From Thiobacillus denitrificans (lineage in GTDB: Bacteria; Pseudomonadota; Gammaproteobacteria; Burkholderiales; Thiobacillaceae), in assembly GCA_002424845.1 (NCBI GenBank), contig DILD01000048.1, positions 1-26,841 of the forward strand: a stretch of DNA of 26,841 nt, given 5' to 3'. A program made the translations under genes and the position numbers. This document shows, piece after piece, positions 12,615 to 21,263 of this stretch. Position 1 is the stretch's first letter; the number at the start of each line of letters is the position of its first letter. The notes under the pieces are model-generated. The model ran no database searches and had not been told where the DNA came from. It was given only the letters and a program-made list of their open reading frames with translations.

Positions 12615-15293
12615 ATGCCCCAGCACTATCTTCACCCCCTGTTCAATGCCCGCTCGGTAGCGGTTTTCGGCGCCAGTGAGCGCGAGGACTCGGTTGCCGG
12701 CATCCTGTTCCGCAACCTGCGCAACGCGGGTTACACCGGCGAGGTCTACCCGGTCAATCCCAGGCACGAGACGATTTTCGGCGAGCCGTGTTATGCCTCT
12801 GCCGCTGACTTGCCGACGGTTCCGGAACTGGCGCTGATCGCCACGCCTGCAGCGACGGTCGCCCCGATCATGGAGGCGTGCGGCAAGCGCGGCATCCGCC
12901 ATGCCGTGGTGCTGTCGGCCGGCTTCCGCGAAGTGGGCGCCCACGGAGCGGCGCTGGAAGAAGCAGTGAAAGAGGTGGCAAGGCGGTATGGCATCCGCTT
13001 CATCGGCCCCAACTGCCTGGGCATCCAGCGGCCGTCCATCGGGCTGAACGCCACCTTCAGCCAGGGCGCGACCCTGTCCGGCGACCTTGCACTGGTGTCG
13101 CAATCCGGCGCGTTGTGCACCGCCATGCTGGACTGGGCGGAAACCAACGGCATCGGATTTTCCAGCGTGATTTCCACCGGCGCGTCGGCCGATCTCGATT
13201 TCGGCGAGATTCTCGACTACCTCGCTACCGATACGCAGACCAAGGGAATCCTGCTGTATATCGAAGGCATCCGCGATGCGCGACGCTTCATGAGCGCATT
13301 GCGTGCGACGTCCCGCTTCAAGCCCATCGTCATGGTCAAGGTCGGACGTCATGCGACGGGGGCCAAGGCGGTGCAGTCGCATACCGGGGCATTGGTGGGA
13401 TCGGACGCGGTGTTCGATGCGCTGGTGCGGCGCGCCGGCGTGGTGCGGGTCAATACCATCCTGCAGCTGTTCGCGTCGGCGCGAGCATTGTCCACGCACA
13501 TCAAGCCCACCGGCAACCGGCTGGCCATCGTCACCAATGGCGGCGGCCCCGGCGTGATGGCCACCGATCTGGCCGTGGACATGGGCGTGCGCATGGCCGA
13601 ACTGTCGCCGGAGACGATCGAGACACTCAACGGCGTGCTGCCATCCAACTGGTCGAAGGCCAATCCGCTCGACATCATCGGCGATGCGACCGCCGAGCGA
13701 TATCGCGTGGCGGTGGAGACTTGTCTGCATGACGAAAACGTCGACGGCGTACTGGTGATGCTGACGCCGCAGGCGATGACCCGGCCGACCGAAGCGGCCC
13801 AGGCGGTGGTGGACGTGGCGAAGACCTCAAGCAAGCCGGTGCTTACCTGCTGGATGGGCGAGGCGCAGGTGTACGAGGGTCGCCGCCTGTTCAAGCAGGC
13901 GGGCATTCCCTTCTTCACCACGCCGGAGCCGGCGGTGGAGGTGTTTTCCTTTCTCTCCGCTTTTTATGACAACCAGCGCCAGTTGATGCAGACGCCGGGG
14001 CCGCTGTCGCAGCAGGCCGAGCCGGATGTCGAAGGCGCGCGTCTGATTATCGAGAACGCACTGGCGCATGGCCGCCACTTGCTGAACGAGGTGGAATCGA
14101 AGGCGCTGCTGGCGGCTTTCCACATTCCGATCGCACAGACCCTGATCGCACGCGACCCCACGGAAGCCATGCTGATGGCGCAGCAGATGGGCTTTCCGGT
14201 GGCGATGAAAATCAACTCGCCGGACATCACCCACAAGTCCGATGTCAACGGCGTGCGCCTGGGACTGTCCAGCGGACAGGCCGTGCGTTCGGCTTTTGGC
14301 GAAATGCTGGCCGACATCAAGCGCTTGCGTCCCGATGCGGCGATCGAAGGGATCGTCATCGAACCGATGGCGACGCGTCCGCATGCGCGCGAGGTTTTGC
14401 TGGGCATGACTTCGGATCCGGTGCTGGGGCCGGTGATCGTGTTCGGTGCCGGTGGCGTCGATGTCGAAGCCTTCCACGACAGCGCGGTCACCCTGCCGCC
14501 GCTCAACCACTATCTGGCGCGCGACCTGATCCAGCGCACCCGCGTCGCGACCCTGCTGGGACCGTTCCGCAACCGCCCGCCGGTGGATATGGATGCGCTG
14601 GAGAATGTGCTGCTGCGACTGTCGGAAATGGTGTGTGAATTGCCCTGGCTGTCTGAAATGGACATCAATCCCCTGCTGGTGGACGAGCACGGCGCGCTGG
14701 CGCTGGATGCGCGCATCGTCATCGCCCCGCGCGTGCCCACGGCCGACCGTTACGGTCATATGGCGATCCATCCCTATCCGGCGCATCTGGTGACGCACTG
14801 GCAGTTGCCCAGCGGCCACGATGTGCTGATTCGCCCGATCCGTCCCGAAGATGCCCAGCTGACGCAGACCTTCGTGCGCAGCCTGTCCGAGGAAAGCAAA
14901 TATTTCCGCTTCATGGACACGCTGAGCGAACTGTCGCCGACCGCGCTGGCACGCCTGACCCAGATCGATTACACCCGGGAAATGGCGCTGCTGGCACTGA
15001 CCGAGGTCGACGGCGGGGAAGTGGAACTCGGCGTGGCGCGCTATGCCATCAATCCGGATGGCGAGAGCTGCGAGTTTGCGCTGGTGGTCAACGACCAGTG
15101 GCAGAAGCAGGGCATCGGCCACAAGCTGATGGATGTACTGATGGACGTGGCGCGCGGCAAGGGCATGAAAGCGATGGAAGGCGAAGTGCTGAAAACCAAC
15201 CGTCCCATGCTCAAACTGGTGGAAGCGCTTGGTTTCCGTATCGAGCCGCACCCGGAGGATGACGGCGTGCGCAAGATTTCGCGCACGCTGTAA
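12615..15293 (+). CDS. PatZ-like acyl-CoA synthetase / GNAT acetyltransferase
   Basis: This 892-residue protein has the architecture of PatZ/Pat (YfiQ), the protein lysine acetyltransferase that regulates acetyl-CoA synthetase and other enzymes. An N-terminal CoA-binding domain (about 8-135, VAVFGASERE) is followed by succinyl-CoA-synthetase-like domains (about 150-450, with SQSGAL and SHTGAL), an ATP-grasp domain (about 470-695, with MKINSPDITHKSD) and a C-terminal GNAT domain (about 735-890) with the acetyl-CoA loop QKQGIG (830-835) and Glu820. His256 in SHTG occupies the place of the phospho-histidine of ADP-forming acyl-CoA synthetases, so synthetase activity cannot be excluded. The length matches the 886-residue E. 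coli protein. A deacetylase gene lies divergently upstream. Confidence 0.9.
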   Translation: MPQHYLHPLFNARSVAVFGASEREDSVAGILFRNLRNAGYTGEVYPVNPRHETIFGEPCYASAADLPTVPELALIATPAATVAPIMEACGKRGIRHAVVLSAGFREVGAHGAALEEAVKEVARRYGIRFIGPNCLGIQRPSIGLNATFSQGATLSGDLALVSQSGALCTAMLDWAETNGIGFSSVISTGASADLDFGEILDYLATDTQTKGILLYIEGIRDARRFMSALRATSRFKPIVMVKVGRHATGAKAVQSHTGALVGSDAVFDALVRRAGVVRVNTILQLFASARALSTHIKPTGNRLAIVTNGGGPGVMATDLAVDMGVRMAELSPETIETLNGVLPSNWSKANPLDIIGDATAERYRVAVETCLHDENVDGVLVMLTPQAMTRPTEAAQAVVDVAKTSSKPVLTCWMGEAQVYEGRRLFKQAGIPFFTTPEPAVEVFSFLSAFYDNQRQLMQTPGPLSQQAEPDVEGARLIIENALAHGRHLLNEVESKALLAAFHIPIAQTLIARDPTEAMLMAQQMGFPVAMKINSPDITHKSDVNGVRLGLSSGQAVRSAFGEMLADIKRLRPDAAIEGIVIEPMATRPHAREVLLGMTSDPVLGPVIVFGAGGVDVEAFHDSAVTLPPLNHYLARDLIQRTRVATLLGPFRNRPPVDMDALENVLLRLSEMVCELPWLSEMDINPLLVDEHGALALDARIVIAPRVPTADRYGHMAIHPYPAHLVTHWQLPSGHDVLIRPIRPEDAQLTQTFVRSLSEESKYFRFMDTLSELSPTALARLTQIDYTREMALLALTEVDGGEVELGVARYAINPDGESCEFALVVNDQWQKQGIGHKLMDVLMDVARGKGMKAMEGEVLKTNRPMLKLVEALGFRIEPHPEDDGVRKISRTL

Positions 15294-15296
15294 GAC

Positions 15297-15734
15297 TTAC
15301 TGGTTTTCGCCGGCTTTCCGGTCCAGGCAGGCCAGGTAAGACAGGGCATCGTATTGCGCGCCCGTGCGCTGTGATTGCCAGATCATTTCCGCCAGGCAGT
15401 CCATGATCCGGTGTTCAGCCTCCATGGCATCCCCCGCCTGTTCGACCAGCTTTTGGTGGCGCGCGCTGATTCCGGCGGGCTGGTCGATCGAAACCTGTTC
15501 GGCAATCGCCAGGTGCATGGCCAGATGCATGAAGGGATTCGTCTCGCCGAGCTCGGGCCGGTAGTCGCGTTCCTTGTAGCGTTCCGGCTGCTCCAGCAGC
15601 GCATGGTATTCCGGGTGCGTCAGGATGGCGTGCAGTGCCGGCTGCTCGGCGCCCGCCAGCGGCTGGCCGGCACGGTATTTCGCCCACACGTCGAAGAAGA
15701 ACTGGCGAACCTGGTCGCGGCTGGGATTGAACAT
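15297..15734 (-). CDS. DUF1841 family protein
   Basis: This 145-residue soluble protein matches the DUF1841 family of beta- and gammaproteobacteria, recognised by MFNPSRDQVRQFFFDVW at the start, LTHPEYHALL in the middle (38-47) and the segment ETNPFMHLAMHLAIAEQ (64-80), followed by a DCLAEMIWQ-type helix. It is mostly alpha-helical, with no signal peptide or membrane segment. The role is unknown. The gene is convergent with the PatZ-like gene (3-nt gap between the stops) and downstream of nth on the same strand. No clear ribosome-binding site precedes the ATG. Confidence 0.85.
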   Translation of the reverse strand: MFNPSRDQVRQFFFDVWAKYRAGQPLAGAEQPALHAILTHPEYHALLEQPERYKERDYRPELGETNPFMHLAMHLAIAEQVSIDQPAGISARHQKLVEQAGDAMEAEHRIMDCLAEMIWQSQRTGAQYDALSYLACLDRKAGENQ

Positions 15735-15774
15735 GCGTCGTTAACCGGTTTGGGCGCGCGCAGCGCGGCGTTTG

Positions 15775-15832
15775 CCCCCTCCCCCGTTCGGGGGAGGGTT
15801 GGGGATAAGCAGCGACTTGCCCGCTTGCGGGC
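15775..15832. repeat. Two hairpins between nth and DUF1841
   Basis: The first hairpin is CCCTCCCCC-GTTC-GGGGGAGGG (15777-15798). The second is GCCCGC-TT-GCGGGC (15819-15832). Both follow the nth stop on the minus strand and could end the rnf-nth transcript, although no T-run follows either. The first has the form of a widespread GC-rich intergenic repeat. Confidence 0.6.
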
Positions 15833-15856
15833 TTAGTCGAATGGTTAGAGGTTCCA

Positions 15857-16534
15857 TCAGAGGGAAGCGAAGCCGTTGCTGCGTTTTTTGTTCCCTTCGG
15901 GGGCGGACGTCTTGTACTTGTATTCGCACAGGTCCGCAATGATGCATTCGCCGCATTTCGGCTTGCGTGCCTGGCACACATAGCGCCCGTGCAGGATCAG
16001 CCAGTGGTGGGCGTTGACGCGAAACTCGGCGGGAATGGTCTTGACCAGTTTCTTTTCCACTTCCAGCACGGTCTTGCCGGGCGCGAGGCCGATGCGGTTG
16101 GCGACACGGAAGATATGGGTGTCGACCGCCATGGTGGGCTGGCCGAAGGCCGTGTTGAGAATTACGTTCGCGGTTTTACGACCCACGCCCGGCAAGGCTT
16201 CCAGCGCGTCGCGTTCGGCCGGCACCTGGCTGCCGTGCAGGTCGATCAGCATCTTGCAGGCCGCGATCAGATGGCGGGCCTTGCTCTTGTAGAGACCGAT
16301 GGTCTTGATGAAGTCGGCCAGTCCGGCTTCGCCCAGCGCATGAATGGCCTCGGGCGTGTTGGCAACCGGAAACAGTCTGCGTGTCGCCAGATTGACGCCC
16401 TTGTCGGTGGATTGCGCCGACAGCACCACGGCCACCAGCAATTCGAATGGCGTGCTGTATTCGAGCTCGGTCGTGGGGTGGGGATTGACCGCGCGCAGGC
16501 GGCTGAAAATTTCGTGGCGCTTAGCCGGATTCAT
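15857..16534 (-). CDS. nth: Endonuclease III
   Basis: This 225-residue base-excision repair enzyme removes oxidised pyrimidines and nicks abasic sites. The helix-hairpin-helix LPGVGRKTANVIL is at 114-126, with catalytic Lys120 and Asp138, the same numbering as E. coli Nth. The [4Fe-4S] cluster ligands are Cys187, Cys194, Cys197 and Cys203 in the C-x6-C-x2-C-x5-C pattern. The N-terminus (NPAKRHEIFSRLR) is typical, and the tail after residue 204 is slightly longer and basic. It lies downstream of rnfE as in the E. coli rsx-nth arrangement, but 137 nt away with a repeat hairpin between, so coupling is looser than among the rnf genes. Confidence 0.97.
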   Translation of the reverse strand: MNPAKRHEIFSRLRAVNPHPTTELEYSTPFELLVAVVLSAQSTDKGVNLATRRLFPVANTPEAIHALGEAGLADFIKTIGLYKSKARHLIAACKMLIDLHGSQVPAERDALEALPGVGRKTANVILNTAFGQPTMAVDTHIFRVANRIGLAPGKTVLEVEKKLVKTIPAEFRVNAHHWLILHGRYVCQARKPKCGECIIADLCEYKYKTSAPEGNKKRSNGFASL

Positions 16535-16602
16535 CCTAAATACTCAATTCCGGAGATGGTCCGCCCCGGCCCGATGCAGAGGGGATTGCGACGGCACGAA
16601 AA

Positions 16603-16629
16603 TCGCGGCGAGGGCGCCGCTCCCACAGG
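16603..16629. repeat. REP-like element
   Basis: The sequence contains the stem GCGGCG (16605-16610), loop AGGG, and CGCCGC (16615-16620), followed by TCCCACAGG. The arrangement of GC stem plus CTCCCACAG resembles REP elements well known from Pseudomonas. It lies in the 137-nt gap between rnfE and nth. Confidence 0.55.
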
Positions 16630-16671
16630 TGGTGGCCAGCGCAGGGATGACGCGTTTCTTCAGCGGCGGCT

Positions 16672-17349
16672 TCATGCCGGCATCGGCACGGCGGCATGGG
16701 CGCGCTGGTCGGCACGGGCTTTTCGCCAGTTGTGCGCGGCGATCAGCAGTCCCAGCGCGATGAAGGCGCCCGGCGGCAGAATGGCGAGCAGAAAGCCCTG
16801 GTAATCGGGCAGCACGTGCAGCACGAACCGCTTGGAGTCCTCGCCGAACACCAGATCAATGCCGGACAGCAGCGTGCCCTGTCCGGCCAGTTCGCGCATG
16901 CCGCCCAGCACCACCAGCACCATGGTCAGGCCCAGCCCCATGGCAAAGGCATCGACCACACTGTGCAGCGGACGGTTCTTGGAAGCGAAGGCGTCGGCGC
17001 GTGCCAGCACGATGCAGTTGGTGGTGATGAGCGGAATGAAAATGCCCAGCACCAGATAGAGCGGATGCACGAACGCGTTCATCAACAGGTCGATCACCGT
17101 GACCAGCGAAGCGATGATGAGCACGAATACCGGGATGCGGATTTCATGCGGCACGAAATGGCGTGCGCCGGACACCGCGCCGCTGGCCGCCACCATCACC
17201 AGCATGGTGGCCAGCCCCAGCGACAGCGCGTTGACCACGGTGGTGCTGATGGCCAGCAGCGGGCACAGGCCGAGCAATTGAACGAGGCCGGCATTCTGTT
17301 TGGAAAGGCCGTTCTGGAACAGGGTGCGGAATTCGTCCATTGTCATCAT
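16672..17349 (-). CDS. rnfE: Rnf complex membrane subunit E
   Basis: This 225-residue integral membrane protein is RnfE/RsxE, part of the ion-translocating ferredoxin:NAD oxidoreductase. About six transmembrane helices are visible. Paired conserved cysteines lie in LLGLCPLLA (Cys29) and LITTNCIVL (Cys112). In the related Rnf and Nqr complexes these, together with the matching pair in RnfA, hold an iron-sulfur cluster inside the membrane. The start at 17349 overlaps the rnfG stop in ATGA. GAGGAG precedes it, and two further in-frame ATGs follow closely. It is the last rnf gene, with nth following. Confidence 0.95.
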   Translation of the reverse strand: MMTMDEFRTLFQNGLSKQNAGLVQLLGLCPLLAISTTVVNALSLGLATMLVMVAASGAVSGARHFVPHEIRIPVFVLIIASLVTVIDLLMNAFVHPLYLVLGIFIPLITTNCIVLARADAFASKNRPLHSVVDAFAMGLGLTMVLVVLGGMRELAGQGTLLSGIDLVFGEDSKRFVLHVLPDYQGFLLAILPPGAFIALGLLIAAHNWRKARADQRAHAAVPMPA

Positions 17350-18020
17350 GAGCGTGTCTCCTCGACGGGGGGCGGCGCTTGTCCCCGAATGGGGGCGATG
17401 ATCGCCGCGCGGTGCCGCGCAAAATAATCCAGTGCCTGCTTCACCGCCTTGACCACGGCGCGCGGCGTGATGGTGGCGCCGGCGCGGGCGTCGAACCGGC
17501 CGCCATCCTTGATGACTTTCCAGTGCTTGGGCGCGGGCTCGATCAGCGACTTGCCGACAAACTGTTCGATCCACGGGCTTTTGGCGCGATGAATGTAATC
17601 GCCCAGCCCCGGCGTTTCGCGATGCGAGGTGACGCGCACGCCGGTGACGGTGCCATCGATGTCAATGCCGACCAGCAGGTGGATATTGCCGCCGTAGCCA
17701 TCCGGCGCAATCGCTTCCAGCACGACCGCCGTCAGGGTCTCGCCGCGGCGGGCCAGCCACATGGCCGAAGGCTGGCGCGTACCCAGCAACTCGTCCGGCG
17801 GCAGGTTCTGACGGCTGGCCAGCAGGTCGTTGTCATACAGGGCGCGCGGCAGCACCTGGCCGATGAGTCCGAGCGTTTCGGCCTGCTGGCTGCGGGTGAT
17901 GGTCGGTTCGGTGCGGTTGTAGGTCAGCGCCAGCATCGCGGTGGCGAGCAGCGCGAACACGAACAGGATCACGCCTGTGCGCAGCGCATTCTTGAGCGCG
18001 GCCTGGAGCAGGGCGTTCAT
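17346..18020 (-). CDS. rnfG: Rnf complex FMN-binding subunit G
   Basis: This 224-residue subunit has one N-terminal transmembrane helix (residues 15-34) and a periplasmic FMN-binding domain. The flavinylation motif D-x-x-[ST]-G-A-T appears as DARAGAT (177-183), with Thr183 the probable covalent FMN attachment site; Ala replaces the usual Ser or Thr at its fourth position. ETPGLGDYI (135-143) and FVGKSL are family landmarks. The gene overlaps rnfD (ATGA) upstream and rnfE downstream. Covalent FMN would require the ApbE flavin transferase, which is not encoded in this window. Confidence 0.94.
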   Translation of the reverse strand: MNALLQAALKNALRTGVILFVFALLATAMLALTYNRTEPTITRSQQAETLGLIGQVLPRALYDNDLLASRQNLPPDELLGTRQPSAMWLARRGETLTAVVLEAIAPDGYGGNIHLLVGIDIDGTVTGVRVTSHRETPGLGDYIHRAKSPWIEQFVGKSLIEPAPKHWKVIKDGGRFDARAGATITPRAVVKAVKQALDYFARHRAAIIAPIRGQAPPPVEETRS

Positions 18021-19051
18021 GCCGGCGGTTCCCTGGTTTTTCTCGCCTCGCCGTAGATGCGCGGTTGGGTCCAGGCATCGATCAGCGGCACGGAGAGGTT
18101 CATCAGCAAAATGGCGAAGGCCACGCCGTCCGGATAGCCGCCCCAGGTGCGGATGATGATGGTGAGCAGGCCCGCGCCGAAGCCGAAAATCAGCTTGCCG
18201 CGCGGGGTGGTCGCGCCCGACACCGGATCGGTGGCGATGAAGAAGGCGCCCAGCATCACCGACGGTGCGAACAGGTGGAACCACGGCGCGCCGAAGCGGC
18301 CGGCGTCGAAGAAATGCAGGAAGCCGGCGGCAAGCCAGATACCGGCCAGAAAGGCGAGCGGGACCTGCCAGCTGATGATGCGCAGTGCCCATAGCAGCAG
18401 CCCGCCCAGCAGAAATGCGGCCGCCAGCCACTCGAAGCCCAGCCCGCCGTAGTGGCCGAAGATGGAGTGGGTCATGATTTCGTCGACGGTCAGTTGCTGC
18501 AGCAGTCCGGTTCGCAGGGCATCCAGCGGCGTCGCCATGGTCACGGCGTCGAGCGTGGCTTTCGTGCTGTCGAAGCCAAAAATCACGCTTGCGCTTTGCG
18601 CCAGCGTGAGCGGAGTTTCCGTCAGCGCAACCGGGCCTGCCCACTGTGTCATCTGCACCGGGAACGACACGATCAGCACCGCGTAGCCCACCATGGCCGG
18701 ATTGAAGATGTTCTGCCCCAGCCCGCCGTACAGATGCTTGGCCACCACGATGGCGAACAGCGTGCCGGTGACGATCAGCCACCACGGCGCCAGCGAGGGC
18801 AGCGACAGTGCCAGCAGCCAGGCGGTGACGATGGCGGAAAGATCGGTGAGGAAGGGTTTGACCGGATAGCCGCGCGCCTTCAGCATGGCCGCTTCGGCCG
18901 CCAGCGCGGTGGCCGTGGCGAGCGACAGCGTCACCAGGATGCCCGGACCGAATATCCAGACATACACCCAAATACCGGGCAGGAGTGCCATCAGCACCCA
19001 GGCCATGACCTGGGTGACGCTGCTGCGGTCAAGAATGAATGGGGCGGGCAT
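18017..19051 (-). CDS. rnfD: Rnf complex membrane subunit D
   Basis: This 344-residue integral membrane flavoprotein has about nine to ten transmembrane helices. The flavinylation motif reads DAVTMATPL, with Thr174 in the position of the covalently flavinylated threonine (Asp168 is the motif's first residue). GGLGQNIFNPAMVGYA (109-124) and FFIATDPVSGATTPRGK (near 265-290) are diagnostic for RnfD/NqrB. The ATG shares one base with the rnfC stop (TGATG), and the stop overlaps rnfG by 4 nt, so translation is likely coupled through the operon. Confidence 0.95.
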   Translation of the reverse strand: MPAPFILDRSSVTQVMAWVLMALLPGIWVYVWIFGPGILVTLSLATATALAAEAAMLKARGYPVKPFLTDLSAIVTAWLLALSLPSLAPWWLIVTGTLFAIVVAKHLYGGLGQNIFNPAMVGYAVLIVSFPVQMTQWAGPVALTETPLTLAQSASVIFGFDSTKATLDAVTMATPLDALRTGLLQQLTVDEIMTHSIFGHYGGLGFEWLAAAFLLGGLLLWALRIISWQVPLAFLAGIWLAAGFLHFFDAGRFGAPWFHLFAPSVMLGAFFIATDPVSGATTPRGKLIFGFGAGLLTIIIRTWGGYPDGVAFAILLMNLSVPLIDAWTQPRIYGEARKTREPPA

Positions 19052-20715
19052 CAGGGTTTTTTCTCGTCGGTTTCCAGCGGCTGGTGCGCCAGTTCGCGGA
19101 TTTTAGCCCGGCGCGCCTCGATTTCCTCGATCACGTGCCGGGTGTCGGGCGCCAGATGATCGGTGTTCCTGGGAATGATGTCGGCTTTTTTCGCCTGCGC
19201 GCGGGCCAGGGCGGCAGCAATCAGCGCCTTCTTGGCGTCGGCATCCGGAGCGCCCGACGCGGTTGGATCGGCTGTAATCTCGGCACGCTTGGCCTGAGCC
19301 TTGGCAGCCAGCTTTTCGGCTTTTTCCTTTTTCTCCCGTTCCAGCCGGAACTGGCGGAACTCGTGCCGCTCACGCGCCAGATCGGAGGCGCGCTTGTCCT
19401 TTTCCCGCGCCCAGATTTCACTCTTGGCGTAACGATAAAAATCGACCAGCGGGATATGACTGGGGCAGACGTAGCTGCAACAGCCGCATTCGATGCAGTC
19501 GAACAAGTGATATTCCTGCGCACGTCCGAATTCGTTTGCCTTGGCGAAGCGGAACAGTTCCTGCGGCTGCAACTCGGCCGGACAAGCGTCGGCGCAGCGG
19601 GTGCAGCGGATGCAGGGCAGGGCGCGCGGCAGCGGCGGGAACAGATCCTTCGATTTCACCAGGAGACAGTTCGTGGCCTTGATGACGGGCACATCCTGGC
19701 CAGGCATCGGCACGCCCATCATCGGGCCGCCCATCAATACCCCGGTGGCGCCATCGCGGTCACCCGCAATTTCGATCAGCGCGTGTATCGGTGTGCCGAT
19801 CAGCGCCACGATGTTTTGTGGACGCAGCACGTGGCCCGTGACGGTGACCAGCCGGGAGATCAACGGCTCGCCGTGGTGTACCGCGCGCGCCAGGGCATGG
19901 GCCGTGCCGACGTTGAATACCTGGATGCCGATATCGGTGGACAGCTTTCCGGAAGGCACCTGCTTGCCGGTGAGCGTTTCGATCATCTGCTTGGCGCCGC
20001 CGCCGGGATAGATGGCCGGCACGGCGACGACTTCTACCGTAAAGTCCAGCCGGGTGGCGGCCGTCTTCATGGCGGCAATGGCCTCGGGCTTGTTTTCCTC
20101 GATGCCGACGATAATCTCGGTGCTGCCCAGCAGGTGACGCATCACCGCCACGCCCTGCATGATTTCTTCGGCATGCGTGCGCATCAGCACATCGTCGCAG
20201 GTGATCCACGGCTCGCATTCGCCGCCGTTGATGATCAGCGTCGGGATCGCGTGGGCGCCCGGATCGAGCTTCACCGCGCTGGGGAACACCGCCCCGCCGA
20301 GACCGGCGATACCCATGTCGCGCAGCTTCATGCGCAGGTCGGATAGCGCCATGGCCTGATAGTCGAGGGCGCCGTGATCGATCCACTCGTCGCGGCCGTC
20401 AGTCTCGATCGTGATGCACAGGTCGGGTAGGCCGGAAACATGCGGCACCTGCTGCAGGTCGATTGCCGTGACGATGCCTGAACTCGATGCGTGTACGGCT
20501 GCGGAAATATAGCCGTCCGCTTCGCCGATCAACTGGCCTTTCAGTACCCGGTCGCCCACCTTGACGGTGGGCTTGGCGGGGTTGCCCATGTGCTGGCGCA
20601 TGGGGATGACGAGCTTGTTCGGCAGCAGTGCGGCGTGAACCGGCCGGCTGTTGGATTCCGTCTTGTGCCCGGGCGGATGCACGCCGCCCTTGAAGGTGTG
20701 GAGTGTGCGGCTCAT
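19051..20715 (-). CDS. rnfC: Rnf complex NADH/ferredoxin-binding subunit C
   Basis: This 554-residue peripheral subunit carries the NADH/FMN-binding module typical of RnfC and complex I NuoF, with GIAGLGGAVFPS and INGGECEPWITCDD as landmarks. It has two [4Fe-4S] sites: Cys368-371-374-378 (CIRCTRCADAC) and Cys407-410-413-417 (CIECGCCSYVC). After residue 430 there is a long Lys/Glu/Ala-rich tail, probably a coiled coil and partly disordered, as in several proteobacterial RnfC proteins. The start at 20715 (MSRTLHTFKGG) overlaps the rnfB stop by ATGA; an upstream in-frame start would run deep into rnfB and is rejected. Confidence 0.95.
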   Translation of the reverse strand: MSRTLHTFKGGVHPPGHKTESNSRPVHAALLPNKLVIPMRQHMGNPAKPTVKVGDRVLKGQLIGEADGYISAAVHASSSGIVTAIDLQQVPHVSGLPDLCITIETDGRDEWIDHGALDYQAMALSDLRMKLRDMGIAGLGGAVFPSAVKLDPGAHAIPTLIINGGECEPWITCDDVLMRTHAEEIMQGVAVMRHLLGSTEIIVGIEENKPEAIAAMKTAATRLDFTVEVVAVPAIYPGGGAKQMIETLTGKQVPSGKLSTDIGIQVFNVGTAHALARAVHHGEPLISRLVTVTGHVLRPQNIVALIGTPIHALIEIAGDRDGATGVLMGGPMMGVPMPGQDVPVIKATNCLLVKSKDLFPPLPRALPCIRCTRCADACPAELQPQELFRFAKANEFGRAQEYHLFDCIECGCCSYVCPSHIPLVDFYRYAKSEIWAREKDKRASDLARERHEFRQFRLEREKKEKAEKLAAKAQAKRAEITADPTASGAPDADAKKALIAAALARAQAKKADIIPRNTDHLAPDTRHVIEEIEARRAKIRELAHQPLETDEKKP

Positions 20716-21263
20716 GGGGATTGTTTGAGCATCACAACCGGATGCTTCCATTTCCAGTGCGGCAGATCTTCGGGGATCGGCACCATCGAAATACAGTCGA
20801 CCGGGCAGGGCGGCAAGCACAATTCACAGCCGGTGCATTCGGCGGCAATGATGGTGTGCATTTGCTTGGCGGCCCCGGAAATCGCGTCGACCGGGCAGGC
20901 TTGGATGCACAGCGTGCAGCCGATGCAGGTCTGCTCGTCGATGAAGGCGACCGATTTCGGTTTCGGCGTGCCGTGGGTTTCATCGAGCGGCTTGGGGTCC
21001 ACCCCCAGCAATTCGGCGAGTTTCTTCATTCCCTCCTCGCCGCCCGGCGGACACTGGTTGATATCGGCCTCGCCCCTGGCGATGGCCTCGGCATAGGGGC
21101 GGCAGCCGGGGAAGCCGCACTGCCCGCATTGCGTCTGCGGCAGGATGGCATCGATCTTTTCCGCCAGCGGATTGCCTTCCACCTTCAGGCGAATCGCCGA
21201 CCAGCCGAGCACCAGGCCGATCACCACGGCCAGGATGACCATCACCCCGATTGCGGTCAGCAT
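20712..21263 (-). CDS. rnfB: Rnf complex iron-sulfur subunit B
   Basis: This 183-residue subunit has an N-terminal membrane anchor (residues 3-22), a [4Fe-4S] domain with Cys46, Cys49, Cys54 and Cys71 (CGQCGFPGC then C), and a two-cluster ferredoxin domain: Cys113-116-119-123 and Cys143-146-149-153. It passes electrons between ferredoxin and the rest of the complex. A short tail after residue 160 ends the protein. The ATG shares one base with the rnfA stop (TAATG), and the stop overlaps the rnfC start. The length is close to that of E. coli RsxB (192 residues). Confidence 0.96.
   Translation of the reverse strand: MLTAIGVMVILAVVIGLVLGWSAIRLKVEGNPLAEKIDAILPQTQCGQCGFPGCRPYAEAIARGEADINQCPPGGEEGMKKLAELLGVDPKPLDETHGTPKPKSVAFIDEQTCIGCTLCIQACPVDAISGAAKQMHTIIAAECTGCELCLPPCPVDCISMVPIPEDLPHWKWKHPVVMLKQSP

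Noticed and set aside
13827..15251. Long minus-strand open frame opposite the PatZ-like gene
   Set aside because: It is antisense shadow coding with no recognisable domain, while the plus-strand protein has four conserved domains.
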